DNA of 64,000 nucleotides. It comes from Mycoplasma sp. Its GTDB lineage: Bacteria; Bacillota_I; Bacilli_A; Mycoplasmatales; Metamycoplasmataceae. The notes under the pieces were generated by a model. The model was not told the DNA's origin and searched no databases. It saw only the letters and a list, made by a program, of their open reading frames with translations. A program made the translations under genes and the position numbers. Shown in pieces: positions 13,562 to 24,542 of this stretch (positions within the stretch are counted from its first letter, which is position 1; each line of letters opens with the position of its first letter). Where the stretch lies: contig JAAVAX010000010.1 of assembly GCA_014803855.1 (NCBI GenBank), positions 122,365 to 186,364 on the forward strand, in the 5' to 3' direction.

Positions 13562-14512
13562 TTAATTTTTAAATATTTCTAATAAAAATCTTTCAAATGC
13601 AATTTTTTCATCCAAAAAACCAGATTTAATTTTTACATCAATATCTGATATTAGTTCCAAATATTCTTTTACTTTTTTATATCCAACATTATTTAAAAAC
13701 TCAATACTTTTCTTAATAACAAATGAATGTTTTTTTAATTCATTTTCAATTTCTTTTATAGATAAATTCAGTTTTCTTAATGAATAAACTTGTGAACATG
13801 TTTCTAATAAATTAGCAATTTGGTTAATAAATGTTAATATTGATTCACCATAATTTAATTTTTCATAATAAATTTTAAATACAGCTTCAATATCTTGTTC
13901 TTGAAATGCATTAATAAAGTCAAATGCAGTTGTTGTATCATATTTTTGAATTAAGTCATCAATATTTGATTTGGAAATATTTTTATCTAATAAAACTAAT
14001 TTCTCTATTTCTTTTATTATTAGACTTAATTTATTAGGAATTTTAGATAATAAATAGTTTAAATCAGTATTACTAATTGAAGCATTTAATGAAGCAATTT
14101 TATCTTGAACATAAGCAACAACTTGTTTATTATTTAATTCATTGAATTCTATGCATTTAATAGCATTATTTTTTAGGAATTTTATAATTTCATTCTTATT
14201 GGATTTTTCATTTATTTTTTCTGATGTAAATATTACAATAGTTGATGGCAATTTACATTTTAGAGCATCAATAATAGATAATTGTTCTTTTTCAGTTGAT
14301 TTTATTAAAAATGGACAATTCTTGAATATTAAGATTTTACTTTGATCAAATAAATTCAATGATGATATTTGATTAATCAAATCTACATATTCAACAGAAG
14401 AATTAAATTTTTTTACAAGAAAATTTTCATTATTTTTGATTACTTCTTCTATTTCTTTATCAATTAAATAATCTTCATTACCATAGAAATAAAACATAAT
14501 TGAATTATACAT
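13562..14512 (-). CDS. holA: DNA polymerase III delta subunit (HolA-like clamp-loader wrench)
   Basis: 316 residues. The N-terminus FYFYGNEDYLIDKEI matches the HolA beginning (a YG-E/D-x-LI pattern in which the Walker A loop is not functional), and the body follows the delta fold: a Rossmann-like domain to about residue 140, a lid domain with ISKSNIDDLIQKYDTTTAFDFINAF near 175-205 (family pattern I-x-x-DV--L-----e-siFdl-dA), and a helical collar to the end. It opens the beta clamp within the clamp loader. A second in-frame ATG (14497) gives a start closer to the family's and cannot be excluded. Divergent from ldh. Confidence 0.88.
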   Translation of the reverse strand: MYNSIMFYFYGNEDYLIDKEIEEVIKNNENFLVKKFNSSVEYVDLINQISSLNLFDQSKILIFKNCPFLIKSTEKEQLSIIDALKCKLPSTIVIFTSEKINEKSNKNEIIKFLKNNAIKCIEFNELNNKQVVAYVQDKIASLNASISNTDLNYLLSKIPNKLSLIIKEIEKLVLLDKNISKSNIDDLIQKYDTTTAFDFINAFQEQDIEAVFKIYYEKLNYGESILTFINQIANLLETCSQVYSLRKLNLSIKEIENELKKHSFVIKKSIEFLNNVGYKKVKEYLELISDIDVKIKSGFLDEKIAFERFLLEIFKN

Positions 14513-14600
14513 TTTTTTGTAATTAAAAAAATATGCAATATAATAATATTTGTATAAATTGCCAAAAAATTAGGAATAAATTAGGAGAAAAATAAGATTT

Positions 14601-15578
14601 ATGAAAGCTAAAAAAATTATTTTAGTAGGAGCAGGAGCTGTAGGTTGCTCATTTTTATATTCTGCAATGAACAGAGGTTTAGCATCAGAATATGGAATTA
14701 TTGATGTTGTTAAAACAAATGTTGAAGGTCAAGTACTAGATTTTGAAGATGGTAGTGCACCAATGGATTATCCATTTAATGTTTTTGAAGCTACTTACAA
14801 AGATTGTAAAGATGCTGATATTGTTGTTGTAACTGCTGGTCGTCCACAATTACCAGGAGAAACAAGATTGAATATGGTTGAAGGTAATGCTTTAATTATG
14901 AAAGATATAGCAGAAGGTATTAAAAAATCTGGATTCAAAGGTATTACTGTTATAGCTTCAAACCCAGTTGATATTCTTACATTGGTTTATCAAGAAGTTA
15001 CTGGATTTGATAAAAAATCAATTATTGGTTCAGGTACATCTTTAGATTCTGCAAGATTAACTAGAGAAATTTCAAAAAGAATTAATGTTGCACCACAATC
15101 AATTCAAGCTTATGTTTTAGGTGAACATGGTGATTCTTCAGTTTCAGCATTTTCAGTTGCAACTGTTGGAGGTCTTCCATTATCACATTTTGTTAAACAA
15201 AAAAGAATTGATGATAAAGAATTTCCGAAAATTCATGAATTTGTATGAAGAAAAGCATATGAAATTATTGATAGAAAAAGAGCTACATTCTATGGTATTG
15301 GTGTAAATTTAGCTAATATTTGTGAAAATGTTATTAGAGATTCCAAAAAAGTGTTAGCAGTTGGTGCTTATTTAGAAGGTGAATATAAAAATTCAGGAGT
15401 TTATACAGGAGTTCCTGCTGTTATTGGAGCTAATGGTATTCAAGAAATTATTGAATTACCAATATCATCTTCTGAACAAAAACAATTTAATAAATCAGTA
15501 AAACAATTAAAAGAGGTTGTTGAAAAAGCAAGACTTGCTATTAAAAATGCTTCTAAAAAAACTTCTAATAAAAAATAA
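14601..15578 (+). CDS. ldh: L-lactate dehydrogenase
   Basis: 325 residues. Reduces pyruvate to L-lactate with NADH, closing fermentative glycolysis. NAD-binding GAGAVGCS at residues 10-17, substrate-specificity loop RPQLPGETRLNM near 86 with the lactate-type Gln and catalytic Arg, ASNPVDIL near 120, and the active-site histidine in LGEHGDSS near 174. The Gln in the loop favours LDH over malate dehydrogenase. One UGA Trp. A TATAAT lies at 14539-14544. A TAGGAG lies about 13 bases before the ATG, longer than usual spacing. Followed by a strong intrinsic terminator, so it is a single-gene unit. Confidence 0.97.
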
Positions 15579-15617
15579 TTATTAAGTAAATTAAATTGAA
15601 AATTAATTAATAAACTA

Positions 15618-15654
15618 AATGAAAAATAATGTTAATCACTATTTTTCATTTTTT
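15618..15654 (+). terminator. intrinsic terminator of ldh
   Basis: A perfect 11-bp stem (AATGAAAAATA at 15618-15628 with TATTTTTCATT at 15640-15650), an 11-base loop and a following T-run. It lies 40 bases after the ldh stop. The rest of the 258-bp gap to yebC holds only AT-rich sequence. Confidence 0.85.
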
Positions 15655-15836
15655 AATTATTTTTTTAAAAGTGTATTGATTTAAATAAAATCAAACTAAT
15701 ATTTTGATAATGTTATAATAAAAAAATAAAGAACATTTAAAAGAAAATGCTAATAAATTTTAGTATACATAAATAAAAAATAAATTATATTCATTAATAT
15801 TTATATAATTTTTCTAATTATTATACTTAAAATAAA

Positions 15837-16583
15837 TTATTTTTCTAAAACTGATAAATCAACATTGTGATAAACTTCTTGAACGTCATCATTATCTTCA
15901 AATCTTTCAATGGTAGAAACAAATTGAATTGCATCTTCTTCATTTAATTGAATAAGATCATTTGATATAAATGTTACTTCAGCAGTTTCAAAATTACTAA
16001 ATCCAGCATTTTCAATTGTTGTTTTTACACTATCAAAATTAGAGGGATTTGTGTAAATTGTTACATAACCCTCATCATCAATTTCATAATTTTCAGCATC
16101 AGATTCCATAATAACTATTTCTAATTTTTCAATTTCATCTTTTGAAATAGGAAATTCCAAAATTCCTTTTCTTTCAAAATTAAATGGAATGGAACCAGAT
16201 TTTCCTATTGTTCCATTTGCCTTTTTAAATAAATGTTGAATTTCAGATGAAACACGATTGTAATTATCTGAAAGACAAATTACCAATAAGATAATTCCAT
16301 GTTTTAGATTTCCAGAATATATTATTTCCTTAAATGAATCAGATGTATTTTTACCAGTTCCTGAACCTTTAGCTATTGCATTTTCAATATTAGCTTTTGG
16401 CATTGATTTTGCTTTTGCCTTTGATACAGCCAATCTTAAAGATGCATTTGAACTAATATCAGGTCCTCCCTTGGCAGCAGCTACCATTATTTCCTTTGCA
16501 AATTTAGCAAATAATTTAGCTCTAGCAGCATCTTGAGCACCTTTTCTATGCTTTATATTAGCTCATTTTGAATGTCCAGCCAT
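15837..16583 (-). CDS. YebC/PmpR-family protein
   Basis: 248 residues, start at ATG 16583 giving the signature N-terminus [20 protein letters not shown] (Trp from UGA). Further conserved parts are FAKEIMVAAAKGGPD, NASLRLAVSKAKAKSMPK and NIENAIAKGSG, then RVSSEIQHLFKKANG and an acidic C-terminal domain. The family was long called a transcriptional regulator; more recent work ties members to relief of ribosome stalling. Both roles are family knowledge, not visible here. Monocistronic, divergent from the operon starting at 16733. Confidence 0.95.
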
Positions 16584-16663
16584 AAAATCCTCACTTGTAA
16601 ATATTTATGTATTATAAGTTGTTTTAATTATTTTTTTATTAAATTCATTAATAATTAATGAAT

Positions 16664-16694
16664 TTGATTTTATCATTTGGTTCTTTAATATAAT
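16664..16694 (+). promoter_or_regulatory. putative promoter of the 16733-22268 operon
   Basis: TATAAT at 16689-16694 with TTGATT at 16664-16669; the 19-base spacing is a little long, so only the -10 is convincing. An AAAGGAG Shine-Dalgarno follows before ATG 16733. Confidence 0.45.
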
Positions 16695-16732
16695 AATTAT
16701 GATAATTATGCACTAATAAAGGAGTTTGTCTT

Positions 16733-17755
16733 ATGTTTTCAATTATCATTTTGTTTAATGAATATAAAAAAGAATCAATAACTAGAAAATTCTTTTCAAA
16801 ATTATCTTCTTCAATTAAAACTCAAAAAGAAACTGAAATAATTTTTATTGTTGAAAATGATTATTACATTATAGATTACATACAGGAATTTCAAAATGAT
16901 AATCCAAATACAATTGTTAAATTCATTTATACTAATAAAAGAATTACATTAAATAAGATGCTTGAAAAAATTAATAAATTAATAACAAATGACTATTTCT
17001 TTTTCTTATCATACCCTTCAGAAATAGCTCCAGGTTTTTTTAATAATATTATAAAAATAATTGATAATAATTCACCAGACATTATTGAATTTAAACCATC
17101 TCTAACTAATTTTATTAGATGAAATCCTAATAATAGGTTAGATTCTTCTAAGTTTAATAAATTATTAAAATTAGCAAACAATAATGATGTTGTTGCATTT
17201 ACTTTTCCATTTATATTTAATAAAATTTTTTCATCAACTTTATTGAATAGAACAATTAAACATTATTTAAGAAAAACTGATTCAGATAATTCAAATATCT
17301 TTTTTACATACTTGACTTATTTAATGTTTTTAAAGGCTAATAGCTATTGATATATTCCAAATCAATTAATTACATTTGAAGTTAATGAAATATATATTTT
17401 AAATTTCAATTCTATTTTTACTCAGTGAGATATTATTTTAGAAAAATTTAATATAGAAGCTAAATATTTAGAAGAAATTAATTATGCTAAATTTTATTAT
17501 TTAAAAATTATTTTATGTTCATTATATTCATTAAAGAATCCAAAAATAAAAAAAATAATGAATAAAAACAATTCAAATGATTTAAATCAAAAAAAATATC
17601 AGGACAAATTAGATCAGATAGCATATTCTGAATTTAAAGATTTTTACTTAAAAAATAAATATATGGTCTTAAATAATGCTCCTGAAATAAGCTTATTAAA
17701 GCAAAATATTTCTATTTCTAAGTGATCAAAGCTACTGAAGGAATTAGAAAATTAA
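16733..17755 (+). CDS. glycosyltransferase-like protein, function unknown
   Basis: 340 residues, ATG preceded by AAAGGAG at 8-base spacing. The first strand MFSIIILFNEYKKES, a helix, then EIIFIVENDYY and NTIVKFIYTNKRITLNKMLEKI resemble the start of GT-A (family 2) glycosyltransferases. The region where the DXD metal-binding motif should be reads FFFLSYPSEIAPGFF, so that motif is missing. It may be a degenerate transferase. Four UGA tryptophans. First gene of a four-gene operon (gaps 6, 5 and 2 bases) with an RDD membrane protein, a UvrD-type helicase and a degenerate signalling protein; no common role is apparent. Confidence 0.6.
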
Positions 17756-17761
17756 TTTAAA

Positions 17762-18490
17762 ATGACTAATAAAAAAGCTGGATTTTGAATTAGATTATTA
17801 TATTTGTTTATTGATTGTATAATTTTTTGCTCTATAGCCATTTCATCATCATTGATGTGCATTACAAAAACTAATATAAGTTATCCAAATGCAACATTTG
17901 ATATATACAATGTTAAAAATGATTATACATATTACATTTGATTGTTATTTGTATTAATTCTTTTAGCTATCTTCTTTATTGTTGTACCACTCTTATTCAA
18001 TGGAAAAACATTAGGAATGTCTATTGCTAAATTAAAAATTGATTTCAATGCTCAAAATAAATATAAAGTTATTTTTAAAAGAATGGAGCTTGGTGTATTT
18101 TTATGAATGTTTATTGTGATTATTTTTATGTGCTTTGTTCAACCTAAAACAATAAATAAAATGATTAATTTTAATTATATAAAGAGCAATTATTCAAAAA
18201 CAATGACAATAGAAGAATTAAATAATTTTTTAAGTAATTATAAATGAACTATTACTGAGACAATTTTATATACAATTCCATCAACAATATCACCAATTGT
18301 AGTTATGATTCAGTTATTTTTCTTAATATCAATTGGTTTTAAAAAAAATAAAACTGGACTAGTGGATAAATTCACAAATTCACAAATTGTTTATGTTAAT
18401 AAATATGATAAAGTTAATGAAGATGATAAATTAATATTTGATATAAAACCAGAAGAAAATATTAAATATGAAATTATTTGGAAGGACTAA
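17762..18490 (+). CDS. RDD-family membrane protein
   Basis: 242 residues. Starts GFWIRLLYLFIDCIIF, the RDD-family opening (R-x-x-A-x-x-iD), with the first Asp of the name retained in the first helix. Hydrophobic segments lie at about residues 9-27, 58-80, 108-128 and 173-195, with the typical second-helix motif NGKTLGMSIAKLKI near 80-93 (family pattern G-T-G-k--lkI). Integral membrane protein; the family's functions (transport, ion exchange) are mostly unproven. Six bases after the preceding gene, with no clear Shine-Dalgarno, which suggests translational coupling. Confidence 0.8.
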
Positions 18491-18495
18491 TTGCA

Positions 18496-20682
18496 ATGGA
18501 AACAAACAAAGAATTAATTCAAGAAAAAATATTGAGCGATTTAAATAGTGAACAAAAAGCAGCTATTGTCCAAATAAATAATCCAATTAGAATTCTTGCG
18601 GGTCCTGGTTCAGGTAAAACAAAAGTCTTAACAAGAAAAATGGCATATCTAATTGAATATGCTGGTATAAAACCATACCGAATATTAGCTTTAACTTTTA
18701 CTAATAAAGCTGCAAATGAAATGAAGAGTAGAGTAGAAGAATTAATAGGTTCTAAAAAAGCAAATGAAATGATAGTTTCAACTTTTCATTCTTTTTGTTA
18801 TAAATTCTTACAAGAAGAAATTAAGATATTACCTGATTTTGAAAAGAAATTTATTGTAATTGATAGTGTTGACCAAGACAGTGTTTTAAAAGAGATATAT
18901 AAGACATTAAATGTAACAAAAGCTTCACTACCTTTTTTTACTATGAAGGAATATATATCAAATAATAAAAATAATTATATTCTTCCTCAAGTTGCTCTAA
19001 AGAATGCTAACTTAATAGAAGATGAAACAGAGATTATAAAGGCTAAAATATTTCAGTATTATCAAGCTTTATTATTAGCATCAAATTCTTTAGATTATGA
19101 TGATTTACTTATATATACTAAAAAGATATTAGAAGAAAATGAATCAATAAGAGATAAATGATCTAATAGATTTGATTATTACTTAATTGATGAATTTCAA
19201 GATACTTCCAAAATTCAATATGAGATTATTTCATTAATTTCTAAGAAAAAAAATAATATTACAATTGTTGGTGATCCAGATCAAACTATTTACTCATGAC
19301 GTGGTGCTGATATATCTTTTATTAATAATTTTGATAAATATTATGACAATGTTATTACAGTAACATTAAATAGAAATTATCGATCAACACCAAATATCTT
19401 AAAAGTAGCTAATAGTTTAATTAAGAATAATTCAAATCGTATACCAAAAACATTAATAACAGACAATGATGATGATAAAGAAGTTGAGTATTATAATGCA
19501 TTATCTTCTGATAGTGAATCATTATGAGTAGTGCAACAAATAAATAAATTAAGAAGAGAAAATAGTCAATTAAAAGATACTGTTGTTTTATATAGATCAA
19601 ATTACTATTCAAGATCTATAGAAGATGCATTCATTAAAGCATTGATTCCCTATAAGATAATTAATGGACAAAAATTTTATGAGAGAGAAGAAATAAAAGA
19701 TTCATTAGCTTTTTTAAGATGTATTAGTGGACCTACTGATATAAGCTTAAAGAGAATAATTAATGTTCCTAGTAGAAAACTTGGTGAAACTACTATAACC
19801 AAATTAGTAGATTTTGCAAATGAAAAGAAAATGAATTTATGAGATTCATGGAATGAATATTTTGAATATATCAATATATCTAATGATAAAAAACAAAGTT
19901 TGTCAAATTTTATTAATATATTAAAAAAATATAATTCATTAATTGATAAGAGAGAATCAATTAGTTCAATTATTGAAAGTTTTTTAAATGAAATTGGCTA
20001 CATTGAAATGTTAAATAAGAATAATGATAGTGTATCTAATAATAAAATTGAAAATATAAATGAATTGATATTATCAATCAAGCATTGAGAGTTAAAAAAT
20101 CCAAACAAATATATTGATGATTATTTAGATTTTATTTCATTGGAAACAATAAATAATCAAAGTACTGCTGAAGATAATTGCGTTCAATTAATGACAATAC
20201 ATGCAGCTAAAGGATTAGAATTTGAAAATGTTTTTGTTATTGGATTAAATGAAGGAGTATTCCCTTCATCAAAAATATTAAAAAAAGATGATGAAGAAGG
20301 TGAAAGTTCTGGAATTGAAGAAGAAAGAAGATTGGCATTTGTAGCATTTACTAGAGCTAAAAAGAGATTATTTTTATCTAGTTCAAATGATAGTTTTTAT
20401 AATGAATTTAGATATCCATCTAGATTTATATTTGAATCAGGTATTAAACCAAATAAAGATATGCCATATGTGTCACATTTTGAAAAATCAAATACATTAG
20501 AAATGAATATTCATAAAGAAGATAGGGATTTTGAACCAGGTGATAAAATTCATCATATTAATTTTGGAGATGGTATTGTTTTAGATATTAATGGAGATTC
20601 TATTATAATAGAATTTAGTAAAAAAGGAATAGGAGTTAAGCAATTACTTAAAAATCACAAATCAATTGAAAAGGTTTATTAA
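18496..20682 (+). CDS. pcrA: UvrD/PcrA-type ATP-dependent 3'-5' DNA helicase
   Basis: 728 residues with several UGA tryptophans. All SF1A motifs are intact: Q-motif LNSEQKAA, Walker A AGPGSGKT (about 37-44), FTNKAANEMKSRV, Walker B YLIDEFQDTS (about 230), GDPDQTIYSWRGAD, LNRNYRST, TIHAAKGLEFE (near 575) and AFVAFTRAKK. The C-terminus carries the PcrA Tudor-like domain (FEPGDKIHHINFGDG) that contacts RNA polymerase. Expected roles: repair, removal of RecA filaments and plasmid replication. ATG 18496 is chosen over upstream TTG 18478 because it lies just after the RDD gene's stop and before the conserved part. Confidence 0.95.
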
Positions 20683-20684
20683 AA

Positions 20685-22268
20685 ATGGAAACAACAGTAC
20701 TACTTTTAATTTTTGGAATACTAGTTGCAATGTTAATTGTGATTTTTTCTTTTTTTATATTTAAAAATCAAAAAAATAATAAAAAAGAAACCATTTTTTT
20801 TTGTTTGGAATTAGATACAAAAAGATGAATAATTAAGAAGAATAATTCATTATTAAACAATGTTATTTATGACAATAAATTCAACTCATATTTTAAGCAT
20901 AGAATTGGTAAGGGTTGAATAGATATAAATAAACTTTTTGATATCCTAAATGAAAAAGATGTAATTAAATGAAAAAAAACAATTGAGTATTGCATCCAAA
21001 ATGAAGTTAATTCATCTATAGAACATGAAATAAAATTTAAACATATTGAAAAGAAAAAAACAATTTCCTATTACTTTAATATTAAATTTTTATACATTAA
21101 TGAGAATAGAATAAATATTGAATTAAGATCAAAAGAGAAATTTGATAACAAATATTTGCTTGAAAGAATTATTGCAAAAAATCAATTATTTGAAGATAAA
21201 CATAAATACAAATTATTTATTGCATTTTACATTGAAGATGATTCATCAGATATTTTTGTTTCTTTCATCAAAGAAATTAATAAGATTATAAACATAAAAA
21301 ATGTCTCATTTTTTAAATCTAATTCAATTATTGTAATGTTTATTAGTAATGATTCATATAAGAAGTTGACAAAAATTAAAATTCATATTCAAAACAAATT
21401 AATTAATTCAAGAGCAAAATCAAATATTAATAATTTCTATGTAGGTTGTGCTTTTGTAGAATGTGAAAATATGATTAATGAATCCAATTTTTCAAAAATC
21501 ATGACAAGAATATCTTTTTCATTAGTAAAATCAAGAACATCTAATGAAATAATTCATTTTAATCTTAATAACATTACATTTAATGAATTCGAGGAATTTA
21601 AAGAAAGAATAATGAATATTCATAATGTTATTGAAATGAATAATTTTAATTATGATGAAATTCCAGTTTTATCATTAAAAAATAAGAGAAAAGTTTTTAG
21701 TCTATGTTTACCTACATTACCAACTGATGATTATTACTGAAATGAATACATTATAAAAATGAATGAATTTGATAAAAAATTTAGGGAGAAATTTACCAAT
21801 AATATTTTGAGTAATTATGAACCATCATCAAATAAAAAAATCATTTTAAATATTAATGATTATCAAATTGAAAATATTTTTGAAAAAATGAAAAATAGAA
21901 AAGATATTATTTTTATAATTAATCAAGTTAAATACAAAAATGTAATTGACTTTGTAAATTTACTTAAATTATTAGAACTTTCTGAAATTCAATATGGATT
22001 ATCATTTGATGAAATAAATTCAAGTGTGATTTCTATTATTGCCAATATAAAACCTAAATTAATTGTTCTTTCAGAAAAATTTAATGTTAATTTTGATCAT
22101 GAAAATATAAATAACAAGTTAAGATTAGTAAATTCTATTGTTATTACTGAAAGATTAGGAATAATATTACTATTTGTAAACCTTACTCCAGATGAGAAAA
22201 AAGAAGTTACAATATTGTCTAAAAAGGAAAAACTATTTGTAAATGTTCCTTCAAATAATTTCCTATAA
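20685..22268 (+). CDS. membrane protein with degenerate PAS-GGDEF-EAL architecture
   Basis: 527 residues. An N-terminal transmembrane helix (about 4-26) is followed by a PAS-like region (about 37-155), a GGDEF-like region (about 160-285) without any GGDEF signature, and a region (about 300-527) that follows an EAL phosphodiesterase. Matches include KKIILNINDYQIENIFEKM, QYGLSFDEINSSVISIIANI (against the EAL pattern aLDDFGtGySSl--L--l) and KPKLIVLSEKF (against vD-iKiD-sF), then TERLGIILLFVNLTPDEK (against A--lGi-viAEGVEt-eq). Catalytic and metal-binding acids are gone, so cyclic-di-GMP synthesis or hydrolysis is unlikely. It starts 2 bases after the helicase stop. Domain assignment is by eye. 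Confidence 0.6.
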
Positions 22269-22285
22269 TAAATTGTTTTGCTTTT

Positions 22286-23056
22286 TTAATTTAACAATTT
22301 GTTTTTAATAGATGTAATCATTGTTGCTCCATCACTAATTAATAAATTATTTCCATCATTTTCATCTTGAAGTCCTGGATAGCAAAATACCTCTTTTCCT
22401 TGTTCTAATGCAAAGGAAACTAATGATAGAATTTTACTTTCTTTTTTTGATGATGCCAATATTAAAGCCTCAGATAATCCAATTGTAATTCTATTTCTTT
22501 GAATCAATCTTTCCCTATTTAGATTTACTCCATTTGGATATTCACTAATTATTAGATACTTATTATTGTCATACATTGATTTATCATCAATATTTTTTCC
22601 AAAATAAGGATTAATTAAACCGTTAGAGGAAACTAAGATAATATTGTTTTTATTAAGTAAAAAATGATCTACAATTTTTTCATCTAATCCTTTTGAGAAA
22701 TTAGAAACTAAAGTGTAATTTTTGGATATTTCAAAAAATGATTCATTTAGAAATTTATCAATATTATCATTTGAAAAATCACCAGTTAATGCTAACATTT
22801 TTCCCTTTAAAAGTTCTTTATTTCCTTCATAAAATAAAACAAATGGTGGTTTATTAATTTGCTTTAAAGATTCAGGGTAGTCATCATCAACAATGGTTAT
22901 TGCTTTTATTTCACCAACCAATACTTTTTCTTTTATTTTCTTTAATTCTTCTAATTCAATAAATTCTTTATTTTTTATAGCTTCATATATATTGTGAAAA
23001 TAACCTTTATATTTAATTGCAAAATATATTAAAACTAAATTCATGTTATCAGTCAT
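22286..23056 (-). CDS. dprA: DNA-processing protein DprA (Smf)
   Basis: 256 residues, close to the DprA core. YPESLKQINKPPFVLFYEG near residue 60 is the characteristic entry to the Rossmann domain, followed by ALTGDF (where GSR is usual), the SNFSKGLDEKIVDHF helix (G-A-GID--AH in others), LISEYPNG, IQRNRITIGLS (the RNR-ia-Ls signature) and GKEVFCYPG. DprA loads RecA on incoming single-stranded DNA and has also been kept in non-competent mollicutes. Start could be ATG 23056 or ATG 23044; the first overlaps the small upstream ORF by 11 bases. Confidence 0.87.
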   Translation of the reverse strand: MTDNMNLVLIYFAIKYKGYFHNIYEAIKNKEFIELEELKKIKEKVLVGEIKAITIVDDDYPESLKQINKPPFVLFYEGNKELLKGKMLALTGDFSNDNIDKFLNESFFEISKNYTLVSNFSKGLDEKIVDHFLLNKNNIILVSSNGLINPYFGKNIDDKSMYDNNKYLIISEYPNGVNLNRERLIQRNRITIGLSEALILASSKKESKILSLVSFALEQGKEVFCYPGLQDENDGNNLLISDGATMITSIKNKLLN

Positions 23057-23219
23057 AAGAGTTATTTTTGTTGATTATTTTCACTAAAATATTTACTACT
23101 TCTGTATTTTTATCAGAATCATCCAATTCATATATGTAAAAATCACTTGAATTTTCTATATCTCAAATCAATTGATCAACTTCTATTTGCTCAAGGTCAT
23201 TGACTATTATTTTTTTCAT
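23046..23219 (-). CDS. small conserved-looking ORF, 57 residues, unknown
   Basis: Starts MKKIIVNDLEQIEVDQLIWD and ends NNSYDW, with two UGA tryptophans, one of them the last codon. A good Shine-Dalgarno (AAAGGA) stands 7 bases before the ATG, and its end overlaps the start of dprA, which suggests translational coupling. Acidic, no transmembrane segment. I do not recognise a family. Confidence 0.6.
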
Positions 23220-23290
23220 TTAATATTCCTTTCATCGTTTCAATATTGGCAACAATAAAGGAAAAAATTAGTAATTATAAAATAAAAAAA

Positions 23291-23707
23291 TTAATCACTT
23301 TTAATTATATCATTTTTTAGTTTATTTGATCTTATATTTAAGTTAGATTTGTATAAAATAAAATTTATTTTATTTTCAGCTTTAATATAGATTTTTTTTA
23401 ATTCTCTTTCATAATCAAGATCTTTATCATCTCTATAACCTCTAATTATGTTATAACAATCTAATTTTTTACAAATATCAACAGTTAATTCATTTTTATT
23501 AATCATTACTTTAATTTTATTGTTGTTTTTATATCTTTTTTTTATTTCATTGGCAGATTTTTCAAATGAATTAGTTCTTATTTTATTTTCATTCCATGAA
23601 ACAACAATGTAAATTTTTTCATATCCATCTTCAATTGCACTTTGGACAACAAAATTATGTCCATCATGAAATGGATCAAAAGAACCAGGAAAAATCGCCT
23701 TTTTCAT
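23291..23707 (-). CDS. coaD: phosphopantetheine adenylyltransferase
   Basis: 138 residues. The N-terminus MKKAIFPGSFDPFHDGHNFV carries the nucleotidyltransferase (T/H)xGH motif of CoaD. YNIIRGYRDDKDLDYE near residue 85 matches the CoaD R-G-R---D-eyE segment, although the protein is a little short and its end diverges. CoaD makes dephospho-CoA, the source of the phosphopantetheine that AcpS (32986) puts on AcpP (45641). The ATG overlaps the hslO stop by one base (TAATG). NadD belongs to the same superfamily but the RG---D-dyE region favours CoaD. Confidence 0.82.
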   Translation of the reverse strand: MKKAIFPGSFDPFHDGHNFVVQSAIEDGYEKIYIVVSWNENKIRTNSFEKSANEIKKRYKNNNKIKVMINKNELTVDICKKLDCYNIIRGYRDDKDLDYERELKKIYIKAENKINFILYKSNLNIRSNKLKNDIIKSD

Positions 23708-24537
23708 TAACTGCTTACTTCTTCCTTGTACACTTTTCAATTTGTTAAACAAAATTCGCATTTAGCTTCTACATATTCATCATCTTTAAATAATTCTTTT
23801 CTTTCTTGAGAAGTTAACAAGTTAATTGCATCAATTATTTTATCTTTGTTACATCAACAATTAGCATTAATATTTTTTGTTTCTAAAATATCTCCATCTA
23901 TTTTTTTTTCAATGTCTTGAATTGAGTTATTTTTTAACTTATTTTTTGAAATGAAATCCTCAATTCATTTTTTGTCTTCTTCTGTATGATTAGGTAATAA
24001 TTGGAATATTATATTTTTAGCTTTTAATGTTTTGTTATGATCTTTTTCTGATAATTCAACATCATTAATTACTACTGAAAAAATTTGATCTGATTTATTT
24101 AAAAAATATGCAACGTCAGTTACTATGTCAAATTTTGCTAATTTTGTTTCTGATTTAAAAATTTCATTATTAATTTCACGTGATACCTCAAAAATTCCAT
24201 CATCACCTATACCTAGAATTAAAGGAATTAAATTATAATTTGTTTTGTCATATTCAGTAACAATATTTGGATCAGAAATTAGTGACCTGACATTATTATT
24301 TTTAGCCTCAAATATAATTGATTTAATTGGTCCATTGCTCTTGATTCTAATCATTAAATTATTAGAATTGTATAGATATTTTAATGGGGTAAAAGAACAT
24401 ATTGCATTAGCCATTATTAATGATGGGAATGGACTATATTTATGGTAATTCAAAATATTATTTACAACATCAGTAAAATCTGATAAATAAATTCTTATAT
24501 TCTTTTTAATAATTATTTTTGTAAAATTTCTTTCCAT
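23707..24537 (-). CDS. hslO: Hsp33 redox-regulated chaperone
   Basis: 276 residues. The N-terminal domain has the Hsp33 opening (IRIYLSDFTDVVNN) and a central LGIGDDGIFEVSREI segment. The C-terminal redox switch is present: a C-x-C pair (ANCWCNKDK, Trp from UGA) near residue 230 and a C-x-x-C pair (AKCEFCLTNW) near 262, the zinc-binding cysteines that oxidise to activate the chaperone. Reading UGA as stop would cut the switch off. Translationally coupled to coaD downstream by a 1-base overlap. Confidence 0.93.
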
Positions 24538-24542
24538 GTATT

